A DNA stretch of 64,000 nucleotides from Plantago ovata. Taxonomy: Eukaryota > Streptophyta > Magnoliopsida > Lamiales > Plantaginaceae. A program made the position numbers and the translations under genes. The notes under the pieces are model-generated. The model did no database searches, was not told the origin of the DNA, and saw only the letters and a list, made by a program, of their open reading frames with translations. Below, piece by piece: positions 42,490 through 54,764 of this stretch (positions within the stretch are counted from its first letter, which is position 1; each line of letters starts with the position of its first letter). The DNA lies in NCBI GenBank assembly GCA_028274465.1, contig CM051455.1:110172261-110236260 (forward strand), read 5' to 3'.

Positions 42490-44179
42490 CAGGTGTACTC
42501 CCGGATTGATAAGCGATGCAGCAAATTGGTTTGTTTGAATGTGCTACTATTGGTGAACACTTCACTTGGTCAAACAAACTGGTGTACTCCCGGATTGATC
42601 GAGTATTAGGAAATGTTGATTGGTTTGTGAATTTTCCACACCATACTGTTGAGGTGCTAGATCCTTCTATTTCTGATCATGCTCCTTTGAAGATTAATTA
42701 TGAAGTAAAATTGCCCGCTCCAAAGCCTTTGTTCAAGTTTTTAAATTGCACTACTCAAGCGGTTGATTTCTTGGATGTGGTTGCTAGAGGATGGACTCGA
42801 TCTGTTATGGTCATCCGCAGTATGTGGTTTGGGAACGGTTGAAGGGATTACAATGGGATATGCAGCGAATTAGTAAGAGATATAATGGCGTTCAAAAGAA
42901 AGTTCTTGTGGCTAGAGAAAAATTAGAAAATGCGCAGAAAGGTGTTGGGTGATAAGTTTAATGCTACTTTACAGGCTGCAGAGAAAGAATGCTTGGAGGA
43001 CTTACTGAAATGGGTCACTTTGGATGAGCATATTGCCAAACAAAAGGCAAAACTGAACTGGTTGCAGCTTGGAGACTCAAATAACGCCTATTTCCATGCG
43101 GTAGTACGGGAGAGAAATAAAAGTACTGGCCTGATTAAACTCAAGACTGAAACAGGCGATGTACTGACAAAACCGGAGGATCTGGAGCAGGAGGTACTTC
43201 GATTTTATGCTAATCTTGTTGGATATGTTGCACAAGATACTTCAGCGGTTGATATTGCTGCAGATAGGGAGGGGCGACAGTTATCTTTGGAACAAGGGCT
43301 TGACTTATGTAAATAGATTAGCTATCCAATCTATTGGCAATGATAAAGCCCCAGGTGTGGACGGCTTTAATGTGAAATTCTTCAAAGAAGCTTGGTCACT
43401 CAATAAGTTTGATGTTATTGCAGCTGTCCAACACTTCTTTGAGACAGGAAGGTTATATAAGGCGGTCAATTGTACTCTGGTGACTTTGATTCCAAAATCT
43501 GGTGATGCACAAACTATGAAGGATTTTCGTCCAATCTCTTCTTGTTGTACTATGCTATACAAGATAATCTCCAAGATACTTACAAAGAGATTGGGAGCAT
43601 TAATTAATCATGTTTCTATCGGGGAAGGTAATTCATGATAACATTTTAAGCTCAGGAGTTGATACGAGGATATGGAAGGAAGGGAATTTCAACCAGATGT
43701 ATGATTCAGATAGATATTCAAAAGGCGTATGATAGTGTGGAATGGTGTGCTCTAGAGCAGATTCTAAGAGAGTTGGGATTTCCAGGTCAGTTCATCACAT
43801 GGATAATGGCTTGTGTTACTTCTGTCTCTTATAGATATGTTATACAAGGTGCCCGTCCAAAATATTACCTGCTAGAAGAGGTCTACGTCAAGGAGATCCT
43901 ATCTCGCAACTTCTATTTGTTATTATTATGGAATATTTGCATCGGGTCTTGCAGACTGTCCCAAGGTCGAATCCAGACTTTAATTGGCATCCAAAATGTG
44001 AGTTACTGAAAATAACTAACATATGTTTTGCTGATGATCTTTTGTTATTTGCTCGAGGAGACAATATTTTTGTTTAGCTCTTAATGGAAAAGTTTGCTAG
44101 TTTTTCTAACTCTACGGGACTAGTAGCTAATCCATCAAAGAATAAACTGTATTGTGGAGGCTTAACGCAAAATCAGGAG
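42490..44179 (+). pseudogene. L1-type LINE ORF2 fragment
   Basis: The endonuclease end is seen as FTWSNK, SRIDRVLGN and ISDHAPLKI (42560-42700). A spacer with KAKLNWLQLGDSNNAYFHA and the RT domain follow: NDKAPGVDGF, LVTLIPKSGDAQTMKDFRPIS, QIDIQKAYDSVEW and the catalytic FADDLLLFAR near 44022-44055. Stops and frameshifts lie near 42840, 43310, 43640 and 44010. The copy is 5'-truncated, and its 3' end is removed by the T2 LTR at 44180, so no poly(A) tail or TSD is visible. Confidence 0.92.
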
Positions 44180-44776
44180 TGTTAATGTAAAATTATGTCC
44201 AATCCTTGAAGTGCGGATTTTGAAGTTCCAAAGGGCGCTCTACATTTAGGGCCGACCAAGTGCTATGTATGGACCGTCTCCTAGCATCTTGGTCCTCCTC
44301 AAATGATCCACTAAGGAAGATAGAGCAAGCCCAAGAGGAACAAAGTCTTGCATAATGGCGCAAGCCCATCAAATGCTAATAGGCCCTTTACACACATGTG
44401 GTTCCATCCTAGCCGGACACTTGGCACGATCTTGGAGAAGACTACTTGGATATGAGAGCTATAAATAGCCTCCATACTCCATCATTTGAAGGTAATCAAT
44501 ATATTCAATAATCCACTCTCTACCTTATTTTACTAGAGAGACTACCAATCCTCTACACGTAAAGTCGTTCCACCAGTTTGATCTATGACAAACTGGGTAG
44601 TAGTTACTAACCCCCCCCCCCTCCTCTCCCAGTTGTATTTCAGGTCCAAGAACGTTTAGGTCTGAGAAGCTAGTCTCAGATGCTAGATCTCAGAAGCTCA
44701 TGGAAGGAACTTGAAGTAAAAAGGACGCTCACGGATTAGCACGAGTTAGAAAGAACTGATATTTTACCAATCAACA
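44180..44776 (+). mobile_element. 5' LTR of Tat-like Ty3/gypsy element T2
   Basis: A 597-bp LTR from TGTTAATGTAAA to CCAATCAACA, followed by an extended PBS. It contains TATAAATAG at about 44461-44469 and a poly-C run near 44611. It is inserted in the LINE. Confidence 0.88.
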
Positions 44777-44778
44777 TT

Positions 44779-44796
44779 TGGCGCCGTCTGTGGGAA
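44779..44796 (+). promoter_or_regulatory. primer-binding site of T2
   Basis: TGGCGCCGTCTGTGGGAA, 2 nt after the LTR, the PBS form often seen in Tat-lineage elements. The tRNA species is not assigned here. Confidence 0.85.
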
Positions 44797-44840
44797 CTGT
44801 TCAAAAGGTTGCCCTAGTCCTACCAGCAAGATCTTCCTAG

Positions 44841-45506
44841 ATGGTTAACAGAAGGAGTACAAGAATTGTCCAAGCGGCACAAAATCCTCTACCCACTCGT
44901 CCTATAGGTCGACCCCTTACAAGAGAAAGGGGAAGAGTAACAACTGTTGCAAGGACACAAAGAAATGATAATGTTGATTTTATAGATGGGGTGAATGCAA
45001 GCATCATAGTGGGCAATGAAGGCTCGGGAAATCACAATCCTCATGCGACTCCAGCACTGACCGGATTTGGGGCATTGAGAGTTGCCTCTCAACCAAGGTC
45101 ACACAATCAAGTGGTGCCTCAAGTGGTCCATCAATAGCTCCACAAGTAACACTTCAACCACAAGTTCCGGTCCCAATGAACTTCATGTTACCAAGTGGCC
45201 AAGTAATAAGACCTGGAGATTATGGAATGGATGCGGCCCAATATGTTTTGTTTCTTCTCACGATTCAAGATTGCCTAGGACCTAATGAGGCGGCAAGGGT
45301 TCAAAGGGAAGCACAAGCGCAAGCCTTAGCCCAACTCCAAAATAACCAGGGACAATTACCTCGGAAGGATGGGGCACAATCTCGTTCAAACTCCCATCCC
45401 ATACATGAAAGAGTTGGCCCTCCAAGGGTACAATTGGATATCAAGGAGCCCCAGATGACCTGAGAGATATAATAGACAGAAGGATGAGAACTTCCCAGGT
45501 TCAAAT
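44841..45506 (+). pseudogene. T2 gag N-terminus, truncated
   Basis: ATG at 44841, 44 nt after the PBS, encodes MVNRRSTRIVQAAQNPLP and a polar N-terminus, ending at a stop near 45137. Other frames remain open further on (Gln-rich, 45176-45463), so indels are present. The capsid domain was not recognised before the LTR A5 insertion at 45507. Gag identity rests on position after LTR and PBS. Confidence 0.65.
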
Positions 45507-46816
45507 TGATGAATGTGTATTTTACACTTTCATTTGAGTCTTTTTCACCTATTTTAGCTATACTATATGTCAATTTATCTATATTTTAGTGAATTTTATT
45601 AGAATAGTGTCACGTTTCCCTTTAGATTTTGTTTTATAGGTTTTTGTTGAAAAACGAGGATTTCCGGGCAATTATATTGAAGTTGACAAGGAATTGGTGT
45701 TCCAGAAGCCTATTTGGAGTATCTGAAGGTTTCCGGATAGGATTTGGAGTCTAGGGGTCGAACCTGGAGGTTAGAAGGCCACTAGAAGACAGAAACCGAG
45801 TCCGAAAAGGGGAAGAAATCCAAAAACGCGTCAAAAACGCGCAAAATTCCAGAATTTACTCCCGGGCGAATCGCCCGGGACGTGGGGCGGATCGCCCCAC
45901 ACCAGGCGAATCGGCCGGTGTGTGGGGCCCTTCGCCCCACACAAATTCGAGGCCTATATATAGTTGCTCAGTTTTTCTCCGAAATTCATACTTTTCCAGA
46001 CCTATTCTCTCACCTTTCTCTGTAGTTTTAGGTAGGAACTTCCCAGAGCCTGTTCCGGGGGTTCGTAGCTTAGGAGATACTTTTTCGTAGCAGTTTGGAG
46101 CTTGTAAGATCGCGATTCTTCGGAGACTGACAACCTTCGGTAACATTATATCTTACGGTTTATTCTACTTATTTTTATATATCTTTCAACATGTTTTCTT
46201 CTATGATTTCTGTTGATTGCATGCCAACTATGAGTAGCTAAACTTATCGTTGGTGGTAGTATGTGAATTCTTAGCGAAGGGTTGATAATCATGCTAATGG
46301 CTATATCGCGCATTATACTCCGTGTTATTGCTTTATTTCGTTGATCAGGCGCAATCTATATCTTCGTATGTTGATTAATTATTATGCACAATTGGACCCT
46401 AGTCGACCTTTGCATATCTATATCTTCGTAGTGTTGAATAATTACGGAACACAATTGGACAATAGTGATTGACCTGTCAGTATCTATATCTTCGTAGTGT
46501 TTAATAATTACAACAGGACAATTGATTGATCAAAGATCTCCATGCAAAACCGAGGAATTTACGCATGATTATTAACCCGTTATGCTTTGAAGGACCATAC
46601 TATCACCAATCTCCATTATCTGTTAGAAAAACCTTTGCTATTCCGTCTGCTGTTTTTTATATTCTAAATTAGATTTGATAAAGCTAGTTATAGTCCTTAG
46701 AGAACGACACTCGAGGTCATTCTACTGCTACACTACGGTTTTCGTTGTAGTCGTGAATTGCCTTTGGCTAAATAACAAATTTATTTGATTAATTGAGTCT
46801 GACAAACTTGGTTGCA
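45507..46816 (+). mobile_element. Athila-like LTR A5 (possible solo LTR)
   Basis: Starts TGATGAATGTG at 45507 within T2. It has palindromes (about 45860-45943), TATATATAG at 45955-45963, a tandem ~80-bp repeat (about 46345-46530) and ends around CTGACAAACTTGGTTGCA. No PBS follows and no PPT precedes, so it may be a solo LTR. Flanks TCAAAT and TCAAT are only an imperfect TSD. Confidence 0.85.
46345..46530 (+). repeat. ~80-bp tandem repeat in LTR A5
   Basis: ATCTATATCTTCGTAGTG plus about 60 following bases occurs three times in varied form. A1 and A3 have one copy and A2 about two. Confidence 0.8.
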
Positions 46817-47139
46817 TCAATGCCCCGGATCAAGTTGATGAAAATGATGAATCTTTCGAGTTTTCCCAGTCTCGGACTCGCGAAGATTAGAGGTTTCTTT
46901 TCAAGCCGGGGTATGCCCCGATGAAATTTGTAGCTTTAAATAATAACATCTTTTTTAGATTTGGAACACAATTAATTCGCGGGGGTATGCCTCCTTGAAA
47001 CTGTAATTTGAACATCTTTTTAAGCTTCGGATAATGTTTATCTTTTATGAAGATATTTGAAACAAATCATTCGTTAATAAATCAGTCGTCTTTCTATTTT
47101 GACCAAGTTATTCGAATCCTCAATTGCTCTGATACTTTA
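46817..47139. other. interval between A5 and C2
   Basis: Two similar blocks, CCGGGGTATGCCCC (near 46908) and GCGGGGGTATGCCTCC (near 46978), resemble 3' non-coding repeats of Tat elements and may be the continuation of T2. No frames. Confidence 0.5.
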
Positions 47140-48742
47140 TGTTTGTCCCTTTAAACAACAAGAAAAGACTAGAGGGGGTGGGGGGGTGAATAGTCTTTTC
47201 AAACTTTCGTCGTTTAAAACTTTCTCAGCAAGTGGTTATTACTTTTCAGTAATGAGTTTGCTGATACTTAACTTTCTCAGCAAGCGCAAGTTACTTTGCA
47301 GTAACTAGGTTTGCTGATACTTAAAATCAGAGAGCAGAAGTCTTTGATACAATAAGTGCTCTTTCAGTAAATGAAGGTTTCAGCAAGTGATGTGAGTGAC
47401 TGTGTACAGAAAGATATGATTTGCTGAAAACCAAATATAGTAAGTAAATCACACAAACACTTTTATAGTGTTATCTGAGAGTGGCGTAATCTCTCAACTA
47501 ATCCACTTTGTCCTTTCTAGGACTGAATCCACTAAGATAAGATTGAGGTTCCTTACAACACCTATCTAAAGCGATTCAAACAGAAACCAAAGCACACTTG
47601 CTTCGTCTCCAACCTAATATAGAGAACGCAACCTTGTTCTCCACCAAACTTGGTACTTTTAATCATCAAAACTATGCTCGATTAAGTTCCCCCTGAATAT
47701 CATGCCTGAAAGGGTGTATTTTCAGTTAGAGAGGTTTGGGGTGAGAAAACTTAATTATAACTTATTTAGATACAACAAGTAATCTAAGAAACAAAACTTT
47801 GAATACTTTGCAGTAAACAAGTTTGATTGTTTCTGGTGTCAAGACTTGTTCTTGTTCGAAAGAAAGAAAGAACACTTAACTAATTTCTTAGTAGTGCAAA
47901 TTCTACTTCTTCACAAGTAGCTTTTTCAAGCTTTAAGTCTTGGAACGGATCAATGGCAGTAGAGAGTATTGAAGTGTTTGTGAGTTTAAGCACAAGTGAG
48001 AGTATGATCACGTTGTTGACACACTTCAACTCTTTGCCAGATGACCTCTATTTATAGTGAAAATAAGGAGCCGTTTGAATTTCAAATCCTAAGGCTTTTC
48101 TTCCTTAAAATGTCACTATCTTGCTTTTGTACTTTCAGCAGCGTCCTTGTTTGTCTTCTAGTCTTCATGTCCTTCGCGTGCATGCTTTGCATTTAATGCT
48201 TATTTGAATAGAATTCAAACAGTAACATTGGAGCGCAAATGCAAGTACTTTCAGCAAGAGGTCACATATGTTCCATCAGCAAGTGGTCAGTCTCAGTTTC
48301 AGTAAGCACAACCTACTCTGTCATATAGATTTTCACTTATGCAATGCTGTTGCTGAAGTTTCCACTTTCTGAGAAACATGTGCCTTTGTAGATACCAGTC
48401 TTCAGAAATCTTCTAGTCTTCAGATCTTCGAATTCTTCAAGTCTTCAAATCTTCAAAATCTTCAAGATTCTGAGCGGTTCTAAATGCTTCAATAGTTTGT
48501 TTGTAAAAACAAAGTACATCATCAACAAATGCTTCAATAGGTTGTATTTCTTTTCAGAAAACAAGATACATCATAAGCTTTAAAACCATCCTATCAAGCA
48601 CCTATTCTAAGTCTTCAGCAAACGTTCCTCTTTACAATGTCCTTAAAATTCTAAATTCCTATGGACCTTAAGAGTACTAGTTACTGGACTTTCCTTAATT
48701 TAGCATGGTTAATTGCTCATCAAAATTACAAGTTTCCTAACA
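47140..48742 (-). mobile_element. LTR of Sirevirus C2 (3' LTR, minus strand)
   Basis: A 1,603-bp LTR read on minus from TGTTAGGAAACTTG (48742) to GGGACAAACA (47140). The PPT AAAAAGGGGGAAAT lies directly upstream (plus 48744-48757), so it is a 3' LTR of the minus-strand element. TATA at 48048-48056; tandem GNRA hairpins at about 47225-47317. Confidence 0.93.
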
Positions 48743-49006
48743 AATTTCCCCCTTTTTGATGTTAGCAATCCATGGCTAAATTAATTGTTACCCTTTTAGA
48801 GGTTTCTGATGTTGAATAAATCAGTTGATTAATGCAAGCATACTTGAATAATTTAAACAGTAAGCATAAGTAAATTGCATAATCAAAAACCAATAAGAGT
48901 CAAAAGCTTCATTGCAGAGAGTTATCTTTCAGAAGTTTACAAGAAGTAGCAGAGATAACTAAACAAAATCAGCAAACAAAACTTTAACAAAAACTATTAC
49001 AGAGAG

Positions 49007-49621
49007 TTAAGCTCTTCCAGAAGATTTTCTCAAAATCTCTCTTACACTCTTCTCAGCAAGTGTAGTAAATTCAACGCAGTCCTTTTCGTAGTTCACAAGA
49101 AGCCTACGGACTTGTAGTTGAAGAATTCTTGCATTTTTGCAGGCAGTATGATGATGCTTTTCAGCATTCATTTCCTTGTAGTGAGTTACCCACAAATGCA
49201 TGCCCCAATTGCTGGCATGGAGAAGTTGTGTATATGAAATGCTTTTATGATGAATCTTTCTTAGCCAGAGAAGATCTTCTTCTTGATCCTTAGCAGTGAG
49301 ATAGAAATACTCATAAGGAATCAATCCAAGTCTCTTCTTTGTTTTCTTGGTTACTGGGTCAGAGTAGTAAGCAATGCCAGGTGGTTTTATCAAATCTGGT
49401 TCTTGTCTATAAGTCTTACCAATGGCAGTTCTTCTTACTGAGACCTCAAGATTCAACCATCTCCCAGCAATATTTCTTGGGAGGGATTCTTCCCTTTGTC
49501 TTCTTTGTACCTTAAGTTCAATCCATGTGAACATTTGGTTCAGAATGGCTGTCGGAAAGAACTCATTTACCAGCAAGTCTTCCAGCTTTAAGATCCCGCA
49601 ACCATGAATGTTTCTGATCAC
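49007..49621 (-). pseudogene. C2 third ORF, C-terminal part
   Basis: Homologue of the end of the C3 third ORF: begins IHGCGILKLEDLLVNEFFPT, then KLGLIPYEYFYLTAKDQEEDL-like residues with small changes, and a helical end (SVREILRKSSGRA). It is in a different frame from 50041-51897, so indels or stops lie at 49622-50040. No family is recognised, no signal peptide or membrane span. Confidence 0.85.
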
Positions 49622-50040
49622 ATTCTGAGTGGTATCATCATTGCTGGTCTTTGTATACTCGATGCCAGAGCCAATAGCAATGCTGGCCAGCCTCTTTTCT
49701 TCCTGTCTTTGCCTTCTGCTTCTTGACTTAGCATTGTCTTGATCTCTTGCTGAAGAGTCAAACGAGAAATGCTTTGAATGGCCAGACGTAGTTAAGGCTG
49801 TTAAAGGTCTAGCTCATATGGCTTGAGCTATTGTCTGATTGTCATCATCTTCATCATCTTCATTCAGATTTTGATGACTTTCAGTATGGCAAAAATCTTG
49901 AATTTCAGCAGCAGTTTTTCTCTTTTTGGTACTTGCTGAATTTAACTCAGGTTCTTCTTGCCTTTTAGAACTTTGCTATTTTTCAGCAAGCGGTTCTATG
50001 GGCAGTGGCTCATCAACAATAGGAGGGGTTTGGTTTCTCT

Positions 50041-51897
50041 TTATGGTATTTTTCTTTTCCCCTTAGACATGGATTGCAACATCGGAGTGATGTGCAGAGA
50101 ATAGAACTCATTGCAGTTTTCAGCAAGAGTACTTAAGCTGTTATACTTCATGATGATATGTTGCTGAACAGAAGTCATTTTTGACAACTCCTTTTGAATA
50201 CTCACCATGTTCTCTTCATGTAGTTTTTCTGTTGCGGCCTTATCATCCATGAAAGTCTGGGCCTTCACTAGAGCGGTCTTTGCGAGCAAGAGTGCTTGAC
50301 TTACATCTTCTTCATAGCTTTTGTGATAAAGACTGATGTCTTTCTGAGCTATTGTAAGAGTAGTAGTGTGTCTCAGCACTGTAGCCAATATTTTTCCAAT
50401 GTCAAGCGGGCTGTCAGCAAGCAATGCCTCATCTTCTGCTTTGCAGGCATCATGGACTTTCTTCAGTGCCAAAATTCTAGGAGTAAACTCCTCAACTCTT
50501 GGGAACGACACTAGGTTTGGGGTCAAGGAATAAATTTTCAGTTCTGAAGCAAACTGATCATCCTTCATCAGCAATTCTCCTCTTAGACCATCGTCTATAT
50601 CATTTATGTAATCAGGAGGAGGAATTTGAACCACTTTGGGGTCTCTTTTGGATTGTTCATCCTCATTTGCTGATAAGTCATCGTCATCCTCAGATTCATC
50701 AAGGTCAGCAGCCTTGGAACCTAAGTCAGCAACTTCACTTCCTTTTGGTTGAGTGCTTGCTGATGGCAACACTTCAGACTCAACAACTGGAGTTTCACCA
50801 GTAGTTAGTTTTAATTGAGTAGTTGCTGAGGGCAACGTTTGAGACTCAATTACTGGATTTTCGCCAGTAGTTAGTTTTAATTGAGTTTGAGACTCAATTA
50901 CTTGATTTTCGCCAGTAGTTAATGGAAGGGAGGGAACTTCCTTTGGTCTTACTCCTGAAGATTCACCAATTTCTAGATCTTGCGTATGCCTTGCATGGAT
51001 CAAAAGACTATTCTGTAAAGTGCGTTGGTAATCTTCATCCAATTCATCCCCATCATCAAGGTTTGCATCAGTGACCTTGGCATCAGAAATTTGACTCTTG
51101 CCATTTTTCAAGGCAGCCCTTTTTCTGGCATATTCTTCTTCAGTATCAGCACCTTGTACAGGTGCTTGATTTTCAGCAGCTGGAGCAGGTTGAGATTCAT
51201 GCTGAGGTTGTGGTTGTTCAGCTTGCTGATTGTCTTGTTGAGTATTTTCAGCAACTGTCAATTTTAAGCCACCAGCATCAGGACTTGGACCTTGATTGTC
51301 ATCATCATCGTCTTTCTTGTCCTTAGAATCTTTCCCTTCATCATCACTGGGATCAGTCGGAATGTTTTCATCTTCTTCCTCTTCATCATCATCGGTCAGA
51401 AGTACTAGCTCGAGATGCGTGTACAAAGCAACACTCGTTACTTCCTCTTCCTCATTTATTTTGTGGGGATCAGCCACCACGGGTACAAATGAACCCTTGA
51501 GCATCACAGCTTGTTCAGCTGGAGAGGCACTCTTGAAGTTTGCCTTCATATTCTCTCTGATTTGAGCAATCAGATTCGAACTCATTTGCTGAGAATATGA
51601 CATTTCTTCAGGAAGTATGGAATGAACGAATGTCTCGAGCTTTAGTAGAGAAGATCTCTTTTTCTCATTAGATATATGAAGATGGAGATCAGAGAAATCC
51701 ATTCGCCTGTATCTTTGCCAGTTGCTGACGGACTTAGCAACTCTTGACAAAGTTGTTCGCTTGAAATTCAAGTACAGTTCCTCAGAACTTACTTGTTGAT
51801 CTTCAGTGATGAGAACCACTTCAGTGGTCTCCTTTAGAGCCTGAAAAAGAATGATATTTAGATCAGGAAAGGTTTGGATAATTGCTTTAGAGTTCAA
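50041..51897 (-). pseudogene. C2 third ORF, central part (618 codons open)
   Basis: An open frame matching C3 59556-61400. It holds a conserved block (SKELYL-like to RVAKSVSNWQRYRRMDFSDLH), an acidic region with runs of Asp and Glu, a repeat region (LTTGE.PVIESQT, about 50740-50935), and a helical part ending LHITPMLQSMSKG. It remains open where C3 has two nonsense codons, so the central ORF was intact in the common ancestor. The apparent first codon lies inside the third putative intron (51841-51915), so the true N-terminus is upstream. Confidence 0.88.
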
Positions 51898-52069
51898 AGC
51901 TGAAACATGAATTACCTACTGAGATTCAACAAGCTCATGTTGTACAATTTCCATTCCTTGAGGAGCTTGAGTAGCATCCTCCATTTGTTCATCCTGAATT
52001 AAATTTGAGTTAAATACAAGTACTAAGCTGTCAAACGCCCTTAGGTTTATTACCAAAAACATTAACTAC

Positions 52070-53176
52070 ATGCTGAGCAGGGAGTGTTGATTCTGGTGCA
52101 GAGGCTTCAGCAACCATCTGACTTGCATCTTGAGAAGTCTATAGAGATAACATAATATTAGCAAAAGCATAAGTTTCAGAATTTGAAGGTTTACTGATGG
52201 TTGAATTATCTACCTGCCAAAGAAGGACAGGTTGTGGCTCAGTCCTTTCAGCATTAACAGTTTCTTCATTTTCTTGGACTGTTTCTTCAGCAGACTTCTT
52301 GTCTTGCTCTATTTGAGAAAGTTGTGCGGTTTCAGCAATCTCCCTTGTCTCTGAAATGACAAGTTGAGCAGAAGCATCTTGACCTTTAAGCTCACTGCTG
52401 GTCATGAAGACATCAATGGATTTGTTGGATGATTCTTCAATCTCCAACTCCATTTGTTGGCTTATAGCTTCCAGTACAAGCTGGACTTTGTCAATTGATG
52501 TCTTTGGTGAACTTGGGCTAGTATTCTCAGCATCACGAGATGCGTCGTTGAATAGTGCTTCTTGTGTTTCAGCAACTTCTGGAACTTGAACCGTTGCTGT
52601 CTCAGCAACTGGTTCTTCAGCAACCGGGGTTTAGCAACTTGATGAGTTGCTTGTTCAGCAACCATCTTTTCAGCAGCATCAGCAAGTGCCGCCTTTTGCA
52701 GATCAGCAGCAATATCACTTGCTGGTTCCATAGTTGGATCATCTAGATTATCTACAATGTAGATATTTGGGACTTGGGCAGGAATTTCATTTCCACTGCC
52801 TTGTGGTCTGTTCTCAGTAGAAGGATCAACGTTGAGTCGATCATTGAAGGCTTCCGCAAACACTTCAATGTTGCTGACATAGGCTTCAGTAACTACCTTG
52901 TCAACATCTACTGGAACTTGCGTTTCAGCAATTGTATGGGAATTGTCTGAGAGGTCATGGACAATAGGAACTGACTTGCGAGCCAGTGTTTTCTTCCTTG
53001 TGTTACTTGTCCTTTTCCTCTTTGGTACAAGATTTGCTGATGATGCTGCAGTCTGAGTGTCATCATCAGCTTTCCTCTTTTTCTTGTTAGATTTCTTCAG
53101 TTTCCCAGCAGATACGTCAGTTGTTGCATTTTCAGCAACGACTGATGTACACGTACCTTGTTGATCATCTACAGCA
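52070..53176 (-). pseudogene. C2 third ORF, N-terminal part, cut by gap
   Basis: Two overlapping frames (52139-52453 and 52462-52863) plus open sequence up to the gap match C3 58299-59387: an Ala/Glu/Gln-rich segment with many VAE steps and the block MELEIEESSNKSID. Stops occur at the ends of the putative introns and near 52630. It starts at the N gap, so the folded N-terminal domain seen in C3 is absent. Confidence 0.82.
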
Positions 53177-53276
53177 NNNNNNNNNNNNNNNNNNNNNNNN
53201 NNNNNNNNNNNNNNNNNNNNNNNNNNNNNNNNNNNNNNNNNNNNNNNNNNNNNNNNNNNNNNNNNNNNNNNNNNNN
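53177..53276. other. assembly gap (100 N) between C2 and C3
   Basis: Exactly 100 N, joining a minus-strand Sirevirus 3' half to a plus-strand Sirevirus that starts in integrase. Real size and order are unknown. Confidence 0.98.
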
Positions 53277-54764
53277 TTGAAAAATGCCTTGTCTAGATCA
53301 TGATTGCCTTGCTGAAAAAGCATGGTTATGGCATAAACGAACAAGTCATCTAAACTTCAAGACGCTGAATAAGCTGTCTAAAAAGGCACTTGTAGTTGGA
53401 TTACCTAGGGTTACTTTTAAGAAGGATGGTGTTTGCAATGCATGTCAGCAAGGAAAGCAAACCAAATCTTCTTTCAAGAACAAGGCAGTACCGTCAACTA
53501 CAAAACCTTTACAACTCTTACACATGGACTTGTTTGAATCTTCTTCAACAAGCTATGCTGGTAAGAAGTATGGTCTAGTCGTGGTAGATGACTATTCAAG
53601 ATTCACTTGGGTAGTATTCATCAAGCACAAATCTGAACCAAGACTGAAATACCTAACTTGCTGAATAAGCTTGAAGTCATGAAAAATGACAAGGTAAGAG
53701 TCATAAGGACAGACCATGGTACTGAGTTTGTAAACCAGTACATAACTGAATATTGTACCTCCAAAGGTATTCAACATCAGTTATCCTCAGTAAGGACACC
53801 ACAGCAAAATGGTGTTGCTGAACGGAAGAATCGTACCCTGAAAGAAGCCGCAAGAACAATGCTTGCTGACACTGAGATAAGTGAGGCTTACTGGGTTGAA
53901 GCGATTAATACCGCCTGCTATACTCAGAATAGATGTTTGATTACTAAGGAATACAACAAAACTCCTTATGAATTGTTTGTTGGAAGACCTCCTAACATCA
54001 CTCATCTAAGAGTATTTGGTTGCAAGTGTTTCGTTCTTAACAATGGTAGAGAATACCTAAGAACATTTCAACCAAAGGCAGACGAAGCGATATTTCTTGG
54101 CTACTCCTTGCATAGTAAAGCTTACAGAGTTTACAACAAAAAGGCACAAAAGATTGAAGAATCTGTGCATGTTGTATTCTACGAAAAGACACAAGGTGTG
54201 CCTGCTGAAGAAGAAATATCAGAATGTATGAAAAAGCTAATCATACATGAGCAAAGAACTGAATCTGATGCTAGGCAAATCAAGTCAATTGAACTAAATG
54301 ATGATTCTGACAACGATTCTCCTCCCCCGAGTCATGACAAGATAAATATAGTTCACGACAAAGAATTTCCAGCAAAAGATGCGGTTGCTCCGGAAGTTGC
54401 TGAAATTACGCAATCTCCAGTGCCTGCTGATGAAGTACCTCAACCCAGCAATGCTGAACAAGCAGTTGCTGATGATCAAATCTCAGCAGAGACACAAATT
54501 CCCAGTAGTACTGAACAAGTACATACTGAAGAGTCACATGCTGATAAGCAAACGTATCCTGATCCAACAAACAGGAAACCTGTTAATAAATGGATTAGAG
54601 ATCATCCCTCTACGGATATGATTGGCGATATTAATAAACGCCAAGTGACTAGATCCAAAGCTACTCAAGGACTTGCTGAAGAAGCAACTGTCGTGGAAGT
54701 AGAATCCTTATTCTCTTGCTTTGTTTCAGAAATTGAACCTAAAACCATAGAAGAAGCTTTTTGA
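53277..54764 (+). pseudogene. Sirevirus integrase of C3, frame-shifted
   Basis: The zinc region (WHKRTSHLNF...CNACQQGKQ) and the first part of the core lie in the frame ending 53664. A one-base loss near 53636, compared with C1, moves the core to the frame 53658-54764. That frame holds RTDHGTEF, TPQQNGVAERKNRTL and the long acidic linker. It ends at TGA (54762-54764), where an extra base compared with C1 shifts the frame again. The gap hides protease and gag. Confidence 0.92.
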
